A stretch of 64,000 nt of DNA from Oscillibacter sp. MSJ-31. GTDB taxonomy: Bacteria > Bacillota > Clostridia > Oscillospirales > Oscillospiraceae. The notes under the pieces were generated by a model, which was not told the DNA's origin, ran no database searches, and was given only the letters and a program-made list of their open reading frames with translations. Positions 25,650-33,261 of this stretch are shown here, one piece after another. Within the stretch, counting starts at the first letter, position 1. Every line of letters begins with the position of its first letter. A program made the position numbers and the translations under genes. The stretch lies in assembly GCF_018918025.1 (NCBI RefSeq), contig NZ_JAHLPT010000001.1, forward strand, positions 62,001 through 126,000, written 5' to 3'.

Positions 25650-25871
25650 ATGGAACGCTATTTACTGGTTGCACGCTCCATCACGCACGCCCAGCAGATG
25701 ATGAAGGTCCTGGACCGTGCGGGCATCCGCACACGGGTGCTGCGCGCGAGCGCCGAGCTGACGGGCCGCGGCTGCGGCTACACGCTGGAGGTCGCGGAGC
25801 GGAATTACGCCGCCGCCATCCGCCGCCTGCAGGACGCGCAGGTCGAGCCGGTCAAGATCGTTCGGAGGTAG
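25650..25871 (+). CDS. DUF3343 domain protein (putative S/Se carrier-like)
   Basis: 73-residue protein with the DUF3343 pattern: 'YLLVARSITHAQQMMKVLDRAGI' at the N-terminus, a central 'GRGCGYTLEV' with a single Cys, and 'IRRLQDAQVEPVKIVR' at the end. DUF3343 proteins have been proposed as sulfur or selenium carriers because they sit beside TIGR01977 cysteine desulfurases; here such a gene begins 4 nt after the stop. ATG follows GAGGAGGGGAG. The carrier role is inference. Confidence 0.8.
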   Translation: MERYLLVARSITHAQQMMKVLDRAGIRTRVLRASAELTGRGCGYTLEVAERNYAAAIRRLQDAQVEPVKIVRR

Positions 25872-25875
25872 GGCC

Positions 25876-26994
25876 ATGATCTATCTGGACTCCGCCGCGA
25901 CGACCTTCCAAAAGCCCCTGAGCGTTTCCTATGCGATGCAGAGGGCCATGCGCACCATGTCCTCGCCGGGGCGCGGCGGCTATGCCGCGGCCAGAGCAGC
26001 GGAGGAGACGGCCTTCCGCTGCCGAAGCCTTGCTGCCGAGCTGTTCGGTGTACCCTCGCCGGAGCAGGTCGTCTTTACCTCCAACGCGACGCACGCCCTG
26101 AACATTGCCATCCGTTCGCTCGTGCCGGAGGGAGGGCGCGTCGCCGTCTCCGGCTATGAGCACAACGCCGTCACGCGGCCGTTGCACGCGCTGGGCGCGA
26201 GGATCAAGGTCGCCGCTTCGCCGCTCTTTGACCGCGCCGCGCTGCTGCGCGCCTTTGAAAACAGCATCTCGCCGGAGCTTGACGCCGTCGTCTGCACGCA
26301 CGTCTCCAATGTGTTCGGCTTCGTTCTGCCGATCGAGGAGATCGCTGCGCTCTGCCGAGCGGAGGGAGTTCCCCTGATCGTGGACGCCTCGCAGTCCGCG
26401 GGCATCCTGCCGTTCGAGCTGGACACGCTCGGCGCGGCCTTTATCGCCATGCCGGGACACAAGGGGCTTTACGGCCCGCAGGGGACGGGACTTCTGCTGT
26501 GCGCGCACGACGCCGCGCCGCTCCTCTACGGCGGCACGGGCAGCGCGTCGCTCGAGCAGACCATGCCGGACTTTCTGCCGGACCGGCTGGAGGCCGGTAC
26601 GCACAATATGCCCGGCATCGCGGGCTTGGAGGCAGGGCTGCGCTTCGTACGGGAAAGACGGGAGCGTATCGAGCGCCACGAGCGCGCGCTGATCGAGCAG
26701 GCCGCCGCTGCGCTGCGCGGAATGGACGGCGTTACGGTCTATGCCGCGCGGGACGCCGCGGAGCAGGTCGGGGTGCTGTCCTTCAACCTGGATGGCAGGG
26801 AGCCGGAGGAGACCGCGGACGCGCTGGCGCAGCGGGGCTTTGCCCTGCGCGGCGGACTGCACTGCGCGCCCTACGCCCACCGCACGGCGGGAACGCTGCC
26901 GAACGGAACGGTGCGCCTGAGCGTCTCCGCCTTTACCTCGGCGGCGGATATCGACGCTTTTACCCATGCGCTGCGGAGCATCGTGCGCGGCTGA
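25876..26994 (+). CDS. Cysteine desulfurase family protein (TIGR01977-like)
   Basis: 372-residue PLP-dependent class V aminotransferase fold. 'MIYLDSAATTFQKP' opens the protein, the PLP lysine is in 'AMPGHKGLYGPQGTGLLL' (near residue 196) and the catalytic cysteine is in 'LRGGLHCAPYAHRTAGTL' (near residue 330), so it should release sulfur (or selenium) from cysteine (or selenocysteine). With the DUF3343 gene it forms the conserved two-gene unit seen in many anaerobes. No NifU/SufU scaffold is adjacent, arguing against general Fe-S assembly. Confidence 0.87.
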   Translation: MIYLDSAATTFQKPLSVSYAMQRAMRTMSSPGRGGYAAARAAEETAFRCRSLAAELFGVPSPEQVVFTSNATHALNIAIRSLVPEGGRVAVSGYEHNAVTRPLHALGARIKVAASPLFDRAALLRAFENSISPELDAVVCTHVSNVFGFVLPIEEIAALCRAEGVPLIVDASQSAGILPFELDTLGAAFIAMPGHKGLYGPQGTGLLLCAHDAAPLLYGGTGSASLEQTMPDFLPDRLEAGTHNMPGIAGLEAGLRFVRERRERIERHERALIEQAAAALRGMDGVTVYAARDAAEQVGVLSFNLDGREPEETADALAQRGFALRGGLHCAPYAHRTAGTLPNGTVRLSVSAFTSAADIDAFTHALRSIVRG

Positions 26995-27037
26995 AGGCTG
27001 CGCTGCACAAATTCATGGAAAATTCATGCTCTTTCGG

Positions 27038-27066
27038 TTGCTTTTTTTTGCGGATTATATTAGAAT
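27038..27066 (+). promoter_or_regulatory. Promoter for cdaA-cdaR
   Basis: TTGCTT (27038-27043), 17-nt spacer, TAGAAT (27061-27066); start near 27073. Confidence 0.75.
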
Positions 27067-27097
27067 ATGAATAACTATTGCTTAAGAGGGATATGCC

Positions 27098-27991
27098 ATG
27101 GAATTTGTGATGACCATACTCGAGGGTGCGTGGCGTTATGTGACGACCATCCGCATCGCAGACTATCTGGATATCGCGCTGATGGCCTATTGCTGCTATC
27201 TGCTGCTCCGCCTTGTGCGCAGCACTCGCGCGGAGAGCTTGGTCAAGGGCATTATGGTGTTTCTGCTGGCGCTGTGGATCTCGCATGTATTCAAGCTCAA
27301 TGGCATTTACTTTATCCTCAACCACATGCTTGATGTCGGCATCCTCGCACTGATCGTCCTTTTCCAGCCGGAGATTCGCCGCATTTTAGAGCAGGTCGGC
27401 TCGAGTAAGCTGCGCTCGTTCATTCCCTTTGCCGCAAAGCAGCAGTCGAGCGCCATTGAAAACGCCATCGCGCAGACGGTGCTCGCCTGCACCGAGATGT
27501 CCAAGACCCGCACGGGCGTGCTGATCGTCTTTGAGCGTGAGATCAACCTCGACGAGATGGCGCGCACCGGCACCATCGTGGACGCGCAGGTGAGCAGCGA
27601 GCTGCTGAAAAACATCTTCTTCGTCAAGGCCGCGATGCACGACGGTGCGGTCATCATCCGCGACGGGCGCATCCTGGCGGGCGGCTGTATGCTGCCGCTG
27701 TCGAAGAATGTGAACCTCAGCCGCGACCTCGGTATGCGCCACCGCGCGGGCATTGGCATGAGCGAAAATTCCGACGCCGTGGTCGTCATCGTCTCGGAGG
27801 AGACGGGCACCATCTCCGTCGCCATCGGCGGACTGCTCAAGCGTCACCTCAAGCCGGAGACGCTCGAGAAGCTGCTCCTCAACGAGCTGATGCCGCAGAC
27901 AGAGGAACCGGGAGCGGACAAGCCGCAGCTGCATTTGCCGCGTATCCTGAAAAAGCGGAAGGAGGACGACGAAGAAAATGGAGCAAACTAA
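27098..27991 (+). CDS. cdaA: Diadenylate cyclase CdaA
   Basis: Makes the second messenger c-di-AMP, which controls potassium and osmolyte balance. The 297-residue protein has three N-terminal membrane helices (to residue ~95) and the DAC domain with 'MHDGAVIIRDGRI' (DGA motif) and 'GMRHRAGIGMSENSDAVVVIVSEETG' (RHR motif). ATG follows AAGAGGGA. The 3' end overlaps cdaR by 14 nt, the standard cdaA-cdaR arrangement of Firmicutes. Confidence 0.95.
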   Translation: MEFVMTILEGAWRYVTTIRIADYLDIALMAYCCYLLLRLVRSTRAESLVKGIMVFLLALWISHVFKLNGIYFILNHMLDVGILALIVLFQPEIRRILEQVGSSKLRSFIPFAAKQQSSAIENAIAQTVLACTEMSKTRTGVLIVFEREINLDEMARTGTIVDAQVSSELLKNIFFVKAAMHDGAVIIRDGRILAGGCMLPLSKNVNLSRDLGMRHRAGIGMSENSDAVVVIVSEETGTISVAIGGLLKRHLKPETLEKLLLNELMPQTEEPGADKPQLHLPRILKKRKEDDEENGAN

Positions 27992-29243
27992 AGGCCGCAG
28001 GGCGTTTTGCATCGGCTTGTCGATCCTCATTGCGCTGCTCGTTTGGTTCTACGCCAACGACGACACGGAGATCGAGATCTCCGTCAACGATGTGCCGATA
28101 GAATTTACCAACGAAGACACCACGCTGGCGGATAAGGGGCTCATGCTCCTCTCCAGTGAAGAGGAAACGGTCGACCTTACGCTGCGGATGCCTCGCAGCA
28201 CCTATTTTAAGCTTGATCCAGATAAGATCCGCATTGTGGCTGACCTCAGCTCGGTCACTTCGACCGGCAAGCAGTCTATCACATACAGTGTCATTTATCC
28301 GCGCGGCCCGCGCGACGAGCTGCTTTCGAGCAGCATCACGCAGAAGGAGCCGGCCGTCCGCTCGACCGTCATTGAGATCGGCGAGCTGTTCCGCAAGAAT
28401 GTGGAGATCCGCTGCAAGGTCGTCGGCAACGTGGCGGAGGGCTATATCGCCGGCACGGTCCGTATGCTGCCCGAGACGCTTGAGGTGCGCGGCCAGCAGG
28501 TCGACATCATGCAGGTGAGCTACGCGCAGGTCACGCTGAACATTGAAAACGCGACCTCCACGGTCGTGGAGCTGCTGGGCTTTGAGCTGTACGATTTCAG
28601 CGACCAGCTCATCCGTTCGAACCGCATCCATCCGGCCAGCGAGAGCATCCAGGTGACGATGCCGGTGATGACGGTCAAGGAGGTCCCGCTCACGGTCGAA
28701 TTTGTCGAAACGCCCGGCTCGCGGCTCGAGAACGTCAAGTGGGCGCTGACGCCGATCGACACGATCACGCTTTCGGGCGACGCCTCGACGATGGCTGCCA
28801 TCGACGAGATCAAGCTCGATACGCTCTCGCTCGCCGATCTCAAGGCGGCGGAGACCTTTACCTACGATATTCCGCTTCCTGACGGCGTGGACAATCTCAG
28901 CGGCGTGACGAGCGTGACGCTGACCATCCTGTTCGACGACATCGACTCCCTGACGGTGGACGCCACGCAGTTCGGCTACGAGAACCTGACGACCGAGCGT
29001 GATGTGACGGTCGTGACCTCGACGCTGAGCGTGACGCTGCGCGGCACGAGCACGGCGCTCGCGCGGGTGAATGAAGAAAACCTCCGCGTGGTGGCGGACC
29101 TGACGAACGTTTCCGACGCGGACGGCGTCTATACCGTCCCTGCAACGGTTTATGTGGACGGGCTGGACGTCGGCGCCGTCGGCAGCTATCAGGTGACCGT
29201 GCGTTTGAGCGGCGGAGCGGAAAACAGTACAGAGCATAACTGA
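27978..29243 (+). CDS. cdaR: CdaR (YbbR domain) regulator of diadenylate cyclase
   Basis: 421-residue membrane-anchored extracellular protein: one N-terminal helix ('FCIGLSILIALLVWFYA', residues 10-26), then four YbbR repeats of ~80 residues (for example 'IEIGELFRKNVEIRCKVVGNVAEGYIAGTV' and 'PETLEVRGQQVDIMQVSYAQ', abbreviated). CdaR binds CdaA and modulates c-di-AMP synthesis. The overlap with cdaA implies coupled translation. glmM, often third in this operon, is not present. Confidence 0.93.
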   Translation: MEQTKGRRAFCIGLSILIALLVWFYANDDTEIEISVNDVPIEFTNEDTTLADKGLMLLSSEEETVDLTLRMPRSTYFKLDPDKIRIVADLSSVTSTGKQSITYSVIYPRGPRDELLSSSITQKEPAVRSTVIEIGELFRKNVEIRCKVVGNVAEGYIAGTVRMLPETLEVRGQQVDIMQVSYAQVTLNIENATSTVVELLGFELYDFSDQLIRSNRIHPASESIQVTMPVMTVKEVPLTVEFVETPGSRLENVKWALTPIDTITLSGDASTMAAIDEIKLDTLSLADLKAAETFTYDIPLPDGVDNLSGVTSVTLTILFDDIDSLTVDATQFGYENLTTERDVTVVTSTLSVTLRGTSTALARVNEENLRVVADLTNVSDADGVYTVPATVYVDGLDVGAVGSYQVTVRLSGGAENSTEHN

Positions 29244-29253
29244 AGGAGAACCT

Positions 29254-29661
29254 ATGACCCAGATAGCAACGGTTGAAAAAATATTGCGCGGCGGCAGGGC
29301 GGAGATCTCCGTTCCCCGCAAGTCCGCCTGCGGACACGACTGCGAGAGCTGCTCGGGCTGCGGGATGCAGGGCTCGTCCACCCATGCGGTGGCGCTCAAT
29401 CCCATCGGCGCGCAGGCGGGACAGAAGGTCGTGGTCGAGAGCAGCAACAAGCGGCTCTATGGCGTGATGCTGCTGGTCTACGCGGTGCCCATCGTGTTGT
29501 TTCTGATCGGCTACTTTGCCTCCTACGCGCTGACCTCTGAAAGCCTGCGCTATGCCATCGCCATTGCGGCGTTCTGCCTCGGCATCGTGCCGGCGATCCT
29601 CTACGATCGCAAGCTGAAGCGTGAGGGCGGGCTGGCGTTCACCATCATACGAACCCTGTAG
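29254..29661 (+). CDS. SoxR-reducing system RseC family protein
   Basis: 135-residue membrane protein with a cytoplasmic N-terminal Cys cluster 'CGHDCESCSGCG' (C-x3-C-x2-C-x2-C, about residues 26-37), then two transmembrane helices (~70-92 and ~98-118). This is the RseC/RsxC-associated family; relatives act with Rnf-type electron transfer, but no rnf genes are in view. AAGGAG lies 6 nt before the ATG. It lies 10 nt after cdaR. Confidence 0.85.
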   Translation: MTQIATVEKILRGGRAEISVPRKSACGHDCESCSGCGMQGSSTHAVALNPIGAQAGQKVVVESSNKRLYGVMLLVYAVPIVLFLIGYFASYALTSESLRYAIAIAAFCLGIVPAILYDRKLKREGGLAFTIIRTL

Positions 29662-29668
29662 CGCAGAT

Positions 29669-30577
29669 ATGTTCGGCTACGTTCTGCCCTCGCGGGATCG
29701 GCTCGACGAGCGGGAACGCGAGCGCTTCCGCGCCGTCTACTGCGGACTGTGCCACACGCTCCGGGAGCGCTACGGCTTTGCCGCGAGCCTCCTGCTCAAC
29801 TACGATTTCACCCTTTTAGCCATTCTGCTCTCAAGCGGAGACGAGGAGTCCTGCACCGTGCGGCGCTGCGCCGTGCATCCCTGTAAGGGCTGCCGCGCAC
29901 AGACAAGCACGCCGGCGCTCGAGGCCGCGGCGGACCGGACCGTGATCCTCTCCTGGTGGCAGCTGCGGGATCACATCGCCGACCACGGCTTTTGGAGCGG
30001 ACTTAAATACCGCTTTGCTTCGCTCTTTCTGCGCGGTGCTTACCGCAGGGCAGGGGAGCGGCTGCCGCGCTTCGACGCGGCGGTGCGGCTGCATCTCCAA
30101 GCGCTCGCGGCGCTGGAGGATGCGCGCTGCGCCTCTATTGATATGGCGGCAGAGCCCTTCGCGGCGCTGATGGCGGACGCGGCGGCAGACCTCACGGACG
30201 AGAAGCGCCGGCGCATCCTCGGTCAGATCCTATATCAGCTCGGCCGCTGGATCTACCTCATCGACGCGGCGGACGACCTGAAAAAGGATACCGAAAGTGG
30301 GAATTATAACCCACTGCTTTACCGTTATCATACGGAAAACGGCGTTCTCGGCGACGCGGACAGGCTCGCGCTGGCCGAAACGCTGGACGCCTCCATCGAG
30401 CGCATGGCGAGCGCCTACGCACTTTACGACTACGGCGTATGGACGCCGATCCTGGACAGTATATTTTATGAGAGCCTTTACGGCATCGGCAAAGCCGTTT
30501 TGGACGGGACCTACCGCCGCCGCACGCGGACGCGGTACGGTGAACGCAAGAAGAAAAGCAACGAGGAAGCACTATGA
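29669..30577 (+). CDS. DUF5685 family protein
   Basis: 302-residue, mostly helical protein. An N-terminal '[13 protein letters not shown]' and 'CAVHPCKGC' give a Cys-rich section (residues ~22-80), followed by a helical core ending with an Asp-rich motif '[22 protein letters not shown]' (near residues 192-213). The helical build and DDxxxD motif recall all-alpha isoprenoid synthases, but no pyrophosphate enzyme has been shown for this family to my knowledge. ATG at 29669 has a poor ribosome site, suggesting coupling to the gene 7 nt upstream. It overlaps the J-domain gene by 4 nt, a conserved pairing in Clostridia. Confidence 0.75.
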   Translation: MFGYVLPSRDRLDERERERFRAVYCGLCHTLRERYGFAASLLLNYDFTLLAILLSSGDEESCTVRRCAVHPCKGCRAQTSTPALEAAADRTVILSWWQLRDHIADHGFWSGLKYRFASLFLRGAYRRAGERLPRFDAAVRLHLQALAALEDARCASIDMAAEPFAALMADAAADLTDEKRRRILGQILYQLGRWIYLIDAADDLKKDTESGNYNPLLYRYHTENGVLGDADRLALAETLDASIERMASAYALYDYGVWTPILDSIFYESLYGIGKAVLDGTYRRRTRTRYGERKKKSNEEAL

Positions 30578-31197
30578 ACGACCCCTACAAAGTATTGAAC
30601 ATCTCGCCCTCCGCATCGGACGAGGAGGTAAAGAAGGCCTATCGTGACCTTGCGCGGAAGTATCATCCCGACAATTATCACGATAACCCGCTTGCCGATC
30701 TCGCGCAGGAGAAGATGAAGGAGATCAACGAGGCCTACGAGCAGATCCAGAAGCAGCGCAGGGCGGGCAGCGGCTACGGTGCGCCGCGGCAGAGCTACTA
30801 CGGCACGACGAGCAACGGCTATTCCAGCGCCGACCCGACCATGCAGCAGATCCGTCTCGCCATCGCCCGCGGCGACATTTCGCAGGCGGAGCGCCTGCTG
30901 AACGCGGTCAGCGACCACAATGCCGAGTGGAGCTTCCTCATGGGCAACGTCTGCTACCGCCGCGGCTGGCTGGACGAGGCAAAGCGCTATTTCGAGACGG
31001 CCTGCCGGATGGACCCGGAGAATCCCGAGTACCGGCAGGCGCTCGCGGCCTTCAACAACCGCGGCTACCGTCCGCAGGGCTATCAGACCGTTTCCACGAG
31101 CTGCGGCAACGACGCCTGCTCGAACTGGTGCCTCGCGGCACTGTGCTGCAATCTTCTCGGCGGCGGAGGCTACTTCTGCCTGCCGTGTATGTTCTGA
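30574..31197 (+). CDS. J-domain protein with Cys-rich tail
   Basis: 207-residue protein with an N-terminal DnaJ domain (residues ~1-65; HPD motif in '[11 protein letters not shown]'), a Gly/Tyr/Ser-rich linker, a TPR-like helical segment ('[16 protein letters not shown]', '[32 protein letters not shown]', abbreviated) and a C-terminal Cys cluster '[19 protein letters not shown]...YFCLPC' that may bind metal or attach to membrane. Lacks the DnaJ zinc-finger and client domains, so it is a specialised DnaK co-chaperone. Coupled to the DUF5685 gene. Confidence 0.88.
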   Translation: MNDPYKVLNISPSASDEEVKKAYRDLARKYHPDNYHDNPLADLAQEKMKEINEAYEQIQKQRRAGSGYGAPRQSYYGTTSNGYSSADPTMQQIRLAIARGDISQAERLLNAVSDHNAEWSFLMGNVCYRRGWLDEAKRYFETACRMDPENPEYRQALAAFNNRGYRPQGYQTVSTSCGNDACSNWCLAALCCNLLGGGGYFCLPCMF

Positions 31198-31219
31198 TTT
31201 GAATGAGGAGGAGATCACA

Positions 31220-32098
31220 TTGGTCAAAAGCATGACGGGCTACGGAAGAGCCCGCGAAACGCGCAGCGGCCGCGATATCACCGTCGAGGTCCGCTCGGTC
31301 AATAACCGCTATCTTGACTGCGCCGTCAAGATGCCGCGCGCCTACATCTTCGCCGAGGACGCCGTGAAGGCGCGGGTGCAGAAGGCCGTCTCGCGCGGCA
31401 AGGTAGACGTGTTCATCACCATCGACACCTCGGCGGCGGACGAGGCGGTCGTCAAGCTCAACCGCCCGCTTGCGCAGGGCTACTACAAGGCGCTGTGCGA
31501 GATCAACGAGGCCTGCGGTCTTGAGAGCGAGATCACCGCGTCGACCATCGCCCGCTTTCCCGACGTCCTGACCGTCACCAAGGCGGAGGAGGACCTGGAG
31601 AGCGTCGCCGCCGACCTCTGCGCCGTGCTCGATGACGCGCTTGCCGCGTACAATCGGATGCGCGCGACCGAGGGCGAGCGTCTTGCCGCCGACATTGGCA
31701 GCCGGCTCGATACCATCGAGCACATCACCGGCATGGTCGAGGAGCGCTCGCCGCAGACCGTTGCGGAGTACCGCGCGCGCCTGACCGCCAAGATGGAGGA
31801 GGTCCTGCAATCGACCACCATCGACGAGGCCCGCATTCTCACCGAGGCCGCCATCTTTGCCGATAAGATCGCCGTCGACGAGGAGACCGTCCGCCTGCGC
31901 TCCCACGTTTCCCAACTGCGTACCATGCTCGTCTCCGACGAGCCGATGGGCCGCAAGATGGACTTCCTCATTCAGGAGGTCAACCGCGAGAGCAATACCA
32001 TCGGCTCCAAGTGCAACGATATTACCATCGCGCGCGATGTGGTCGCCCTGAAGGCGGAGGTCGAAAAGATCCGCGAGCAGGTGCAGAACATCGAGTGA
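31220..32098 (+). CDS. yicC: YicC family endoribonuclease-like protein
   Basis: 292-residue protein of the YicC/YloC family, implicated in RNA degradation. It opens '[12 protein letters not shown]' and ends '[46 protein letters not shown]' (family C-terminal signature, abbreviated). TTG at 31220 is chosen because AGGAGGAG is at good distance and the family starts with M-[IV]-KSMTG. First gene of the Firmicutes yicC-remA-gmk-rpoZ block. Confidence 0.92.
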   Translation: MVKSMTGYGRARETRSGRDITVEVRSVNNRYLDCAVKMPRAYIFAEDAVKARVQKAVSRGKVDVFITIDTSAADEAVVKLNRPLAQGYYKALCEINEACGLESEITASTIARFPDVLTVTKAEEDLESVAADLCAVLDDALAAYNRMRATEGERLAADIGSRLDTIEHITGMVEERSPQTVAEYRARLTAKMEEVLQSTTIDEARILTEAAIFADKIAVDEETVRLRSHVSQLRTMLVSDEPMGRKMDFLIQEVNRESNTIGSKCNDITIARDVVALKAEVEKIREQVQNIE

Positions 32099-32108
32099 GG
32101 AGGGGACG

Positions 32109-32372
32109 ATGAAGCTCATCAACATCGGCTTCGGCAATCTGGTCTCCGCCGAGCGTGTGCTGGCCATCGTCAGCCCCGACTCCGCGCCGATCAAGCGCCT
32201 CATTCAGGAGTCGCGCGAGCGCGGTATGCTGATCGACGCGACCTACGGCCGAAAGACCGCGTCCGTTTTCGTGATGGACAGCGACCATGTGGTGCTCAGC
32301 GCCATCGCGGCGGAGAAGCTCGCGCAGCGGCTCGGCCTTGAAATTTTGGGAGGATTGGAAGAAAACGAATGA
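32109..32372 (+). CDS. remA: RemA/DUF370 family regulator
   Basis: 87-residue DNA-binding protein of the RemA family, which in Bacillus activates matrix and osmoprotection genes. Nearly the full family consensus is visible: '[28 protein letters not shown]', '[30 protein letters not shown]' (abbreviated by motif). ATG follows GAGGAGGGG. It overlaps gmk by 4 nt. Confidence 0.94.
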   Translation: MKLINIGFGNLVSAERVLAIVSPDSAPIKRLIQESRERGMLIDATYGRKTASVFVMDSDHVVLSAIAAEKLAQRLGLEILGGLEENE

Positions 32373-32959
32373 AAACAGGGAAGACCTTTATCATCTCCGG
32401 CCCCTCCGGCGTCGGCAAGAGTACTGTGCTCCGTGAGCTGCTGCGGGACCGCGACGACCTCTATTTTTCGATCTCCGCCACAACGCGCACGCCGCGTGAG
32501 GGGGAGGTCAACGGCGTGCACTATCATTTCATCAATGTCGATCAATTCCGTGAAATGATCCAGGAGGATGAATTCCTTGAGTATGCCGAGTATGTCGGCA
32601 ACTTCTACGGCACGCCCAAGCGCTATGTGGACGAAGCCATGGCGCAGGGGAAGGACGTTATCCTCGATATCGAGGTGCAGGGCGCCCTGCAGGTCATCGG
32701 CAAGCGGCCCGATACCGTGCGCATCTTCATCGCCCCTCCCTCGTGGGACGCGCTGGAGCAGCGCCTGACCGGACGCGGGACGGACAGCCCCGAGAAGATC
32801 CAGAAGCGCCTTGTCCGCGCCAAGGTCGAGCTTCAGACCGCCGACACCTACGATTACTTTGTCATCAACGACACGGTGGAAAATGCCGTGCGCGAGATCA
32901 ACGCCATCATGCTCGCCGAGCATTGCCGCCCGAGCGAGCGCATGGAGATATTGCAGTAA
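32369..32959 (+). CDS. gmk: Guanylate kinase
   Basis: Phosphorylates GMP to GDP. The 196-residue protein has the P-loop '[17 protein letters not shown]' (residues ~8-24), '[20 protein letters not shown]' for GMP binding, '[28 protein letters not shown]' and 'VRIFIAPPS'. It is coupled to remA by ATGA overlap and followed by rpoZ. Confidence 0.96.
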   Translation: MKTGKTFIISGPSGVGKSTVLRELLRDRDDLYFSISATTRTPREGEVNGVHYHFINVDQFREMIQEDEFLEYAEYVGNFYGTPKRYVDEAMAQGKDVILDIEVQGALQVIGKRPDTVRIFIAPPSWDALEQRLTGRGTDSPEKIQKRLVRAKVELQTADTYDYFVINDTVENAVREINAIMLAEHCRPSERMEILQ

Positions 32960-33016
32960 GATATCTAATTTAATTTATCAATCATGCCGCGCCGCGGCGA
33001 AAGGAAGTATACGACT

Positions 33017-33229
33017 ATGATGCTCTATCCCGCTATGAACACCCTCACCAAGAATGTCCCCAACCGTTACCTGCTGGTCAACGTGGTCGCGCGCCGCGCC
33101 CGTCAGATCGCGGAGGACGCCGAGCTGGAGGGGATCCACCTGACCGAAAAGCCCGTTACCGAAGCCATCAATGAGGTCGCCGACGGCGAGATCACCGCGG
33201 CGGACATTGATACGCACATCAATAAGTAA
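33017..33229 (+). CDS. rpoZ: RNA polymerase omega subunit
   Basis: 70-residue omega subunit assisting assembly of RNA polymerase. The family core 'NRYLLVNVVARRARQIAEDAE' and 'KPVTEAINEVADGEIT' are present. ATG at 33017 (or the next codon, also ATG) follows AAGGAAG; an upstream in-frame start at 32984 would add an unconserved basic extension. Follows gmk, as in most Firmicutes. Confidence 0.92.
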   Translation: MMLYPAMNTLTKNVPNRYLLVNVVARRARQIAEDAELEGIHLTEKPVTEAINEVADGEITAADIDTHINK

Positions 33230-33261
33230 GAACGAACGATTCGCCGGAGAGGGGGAGAAGC

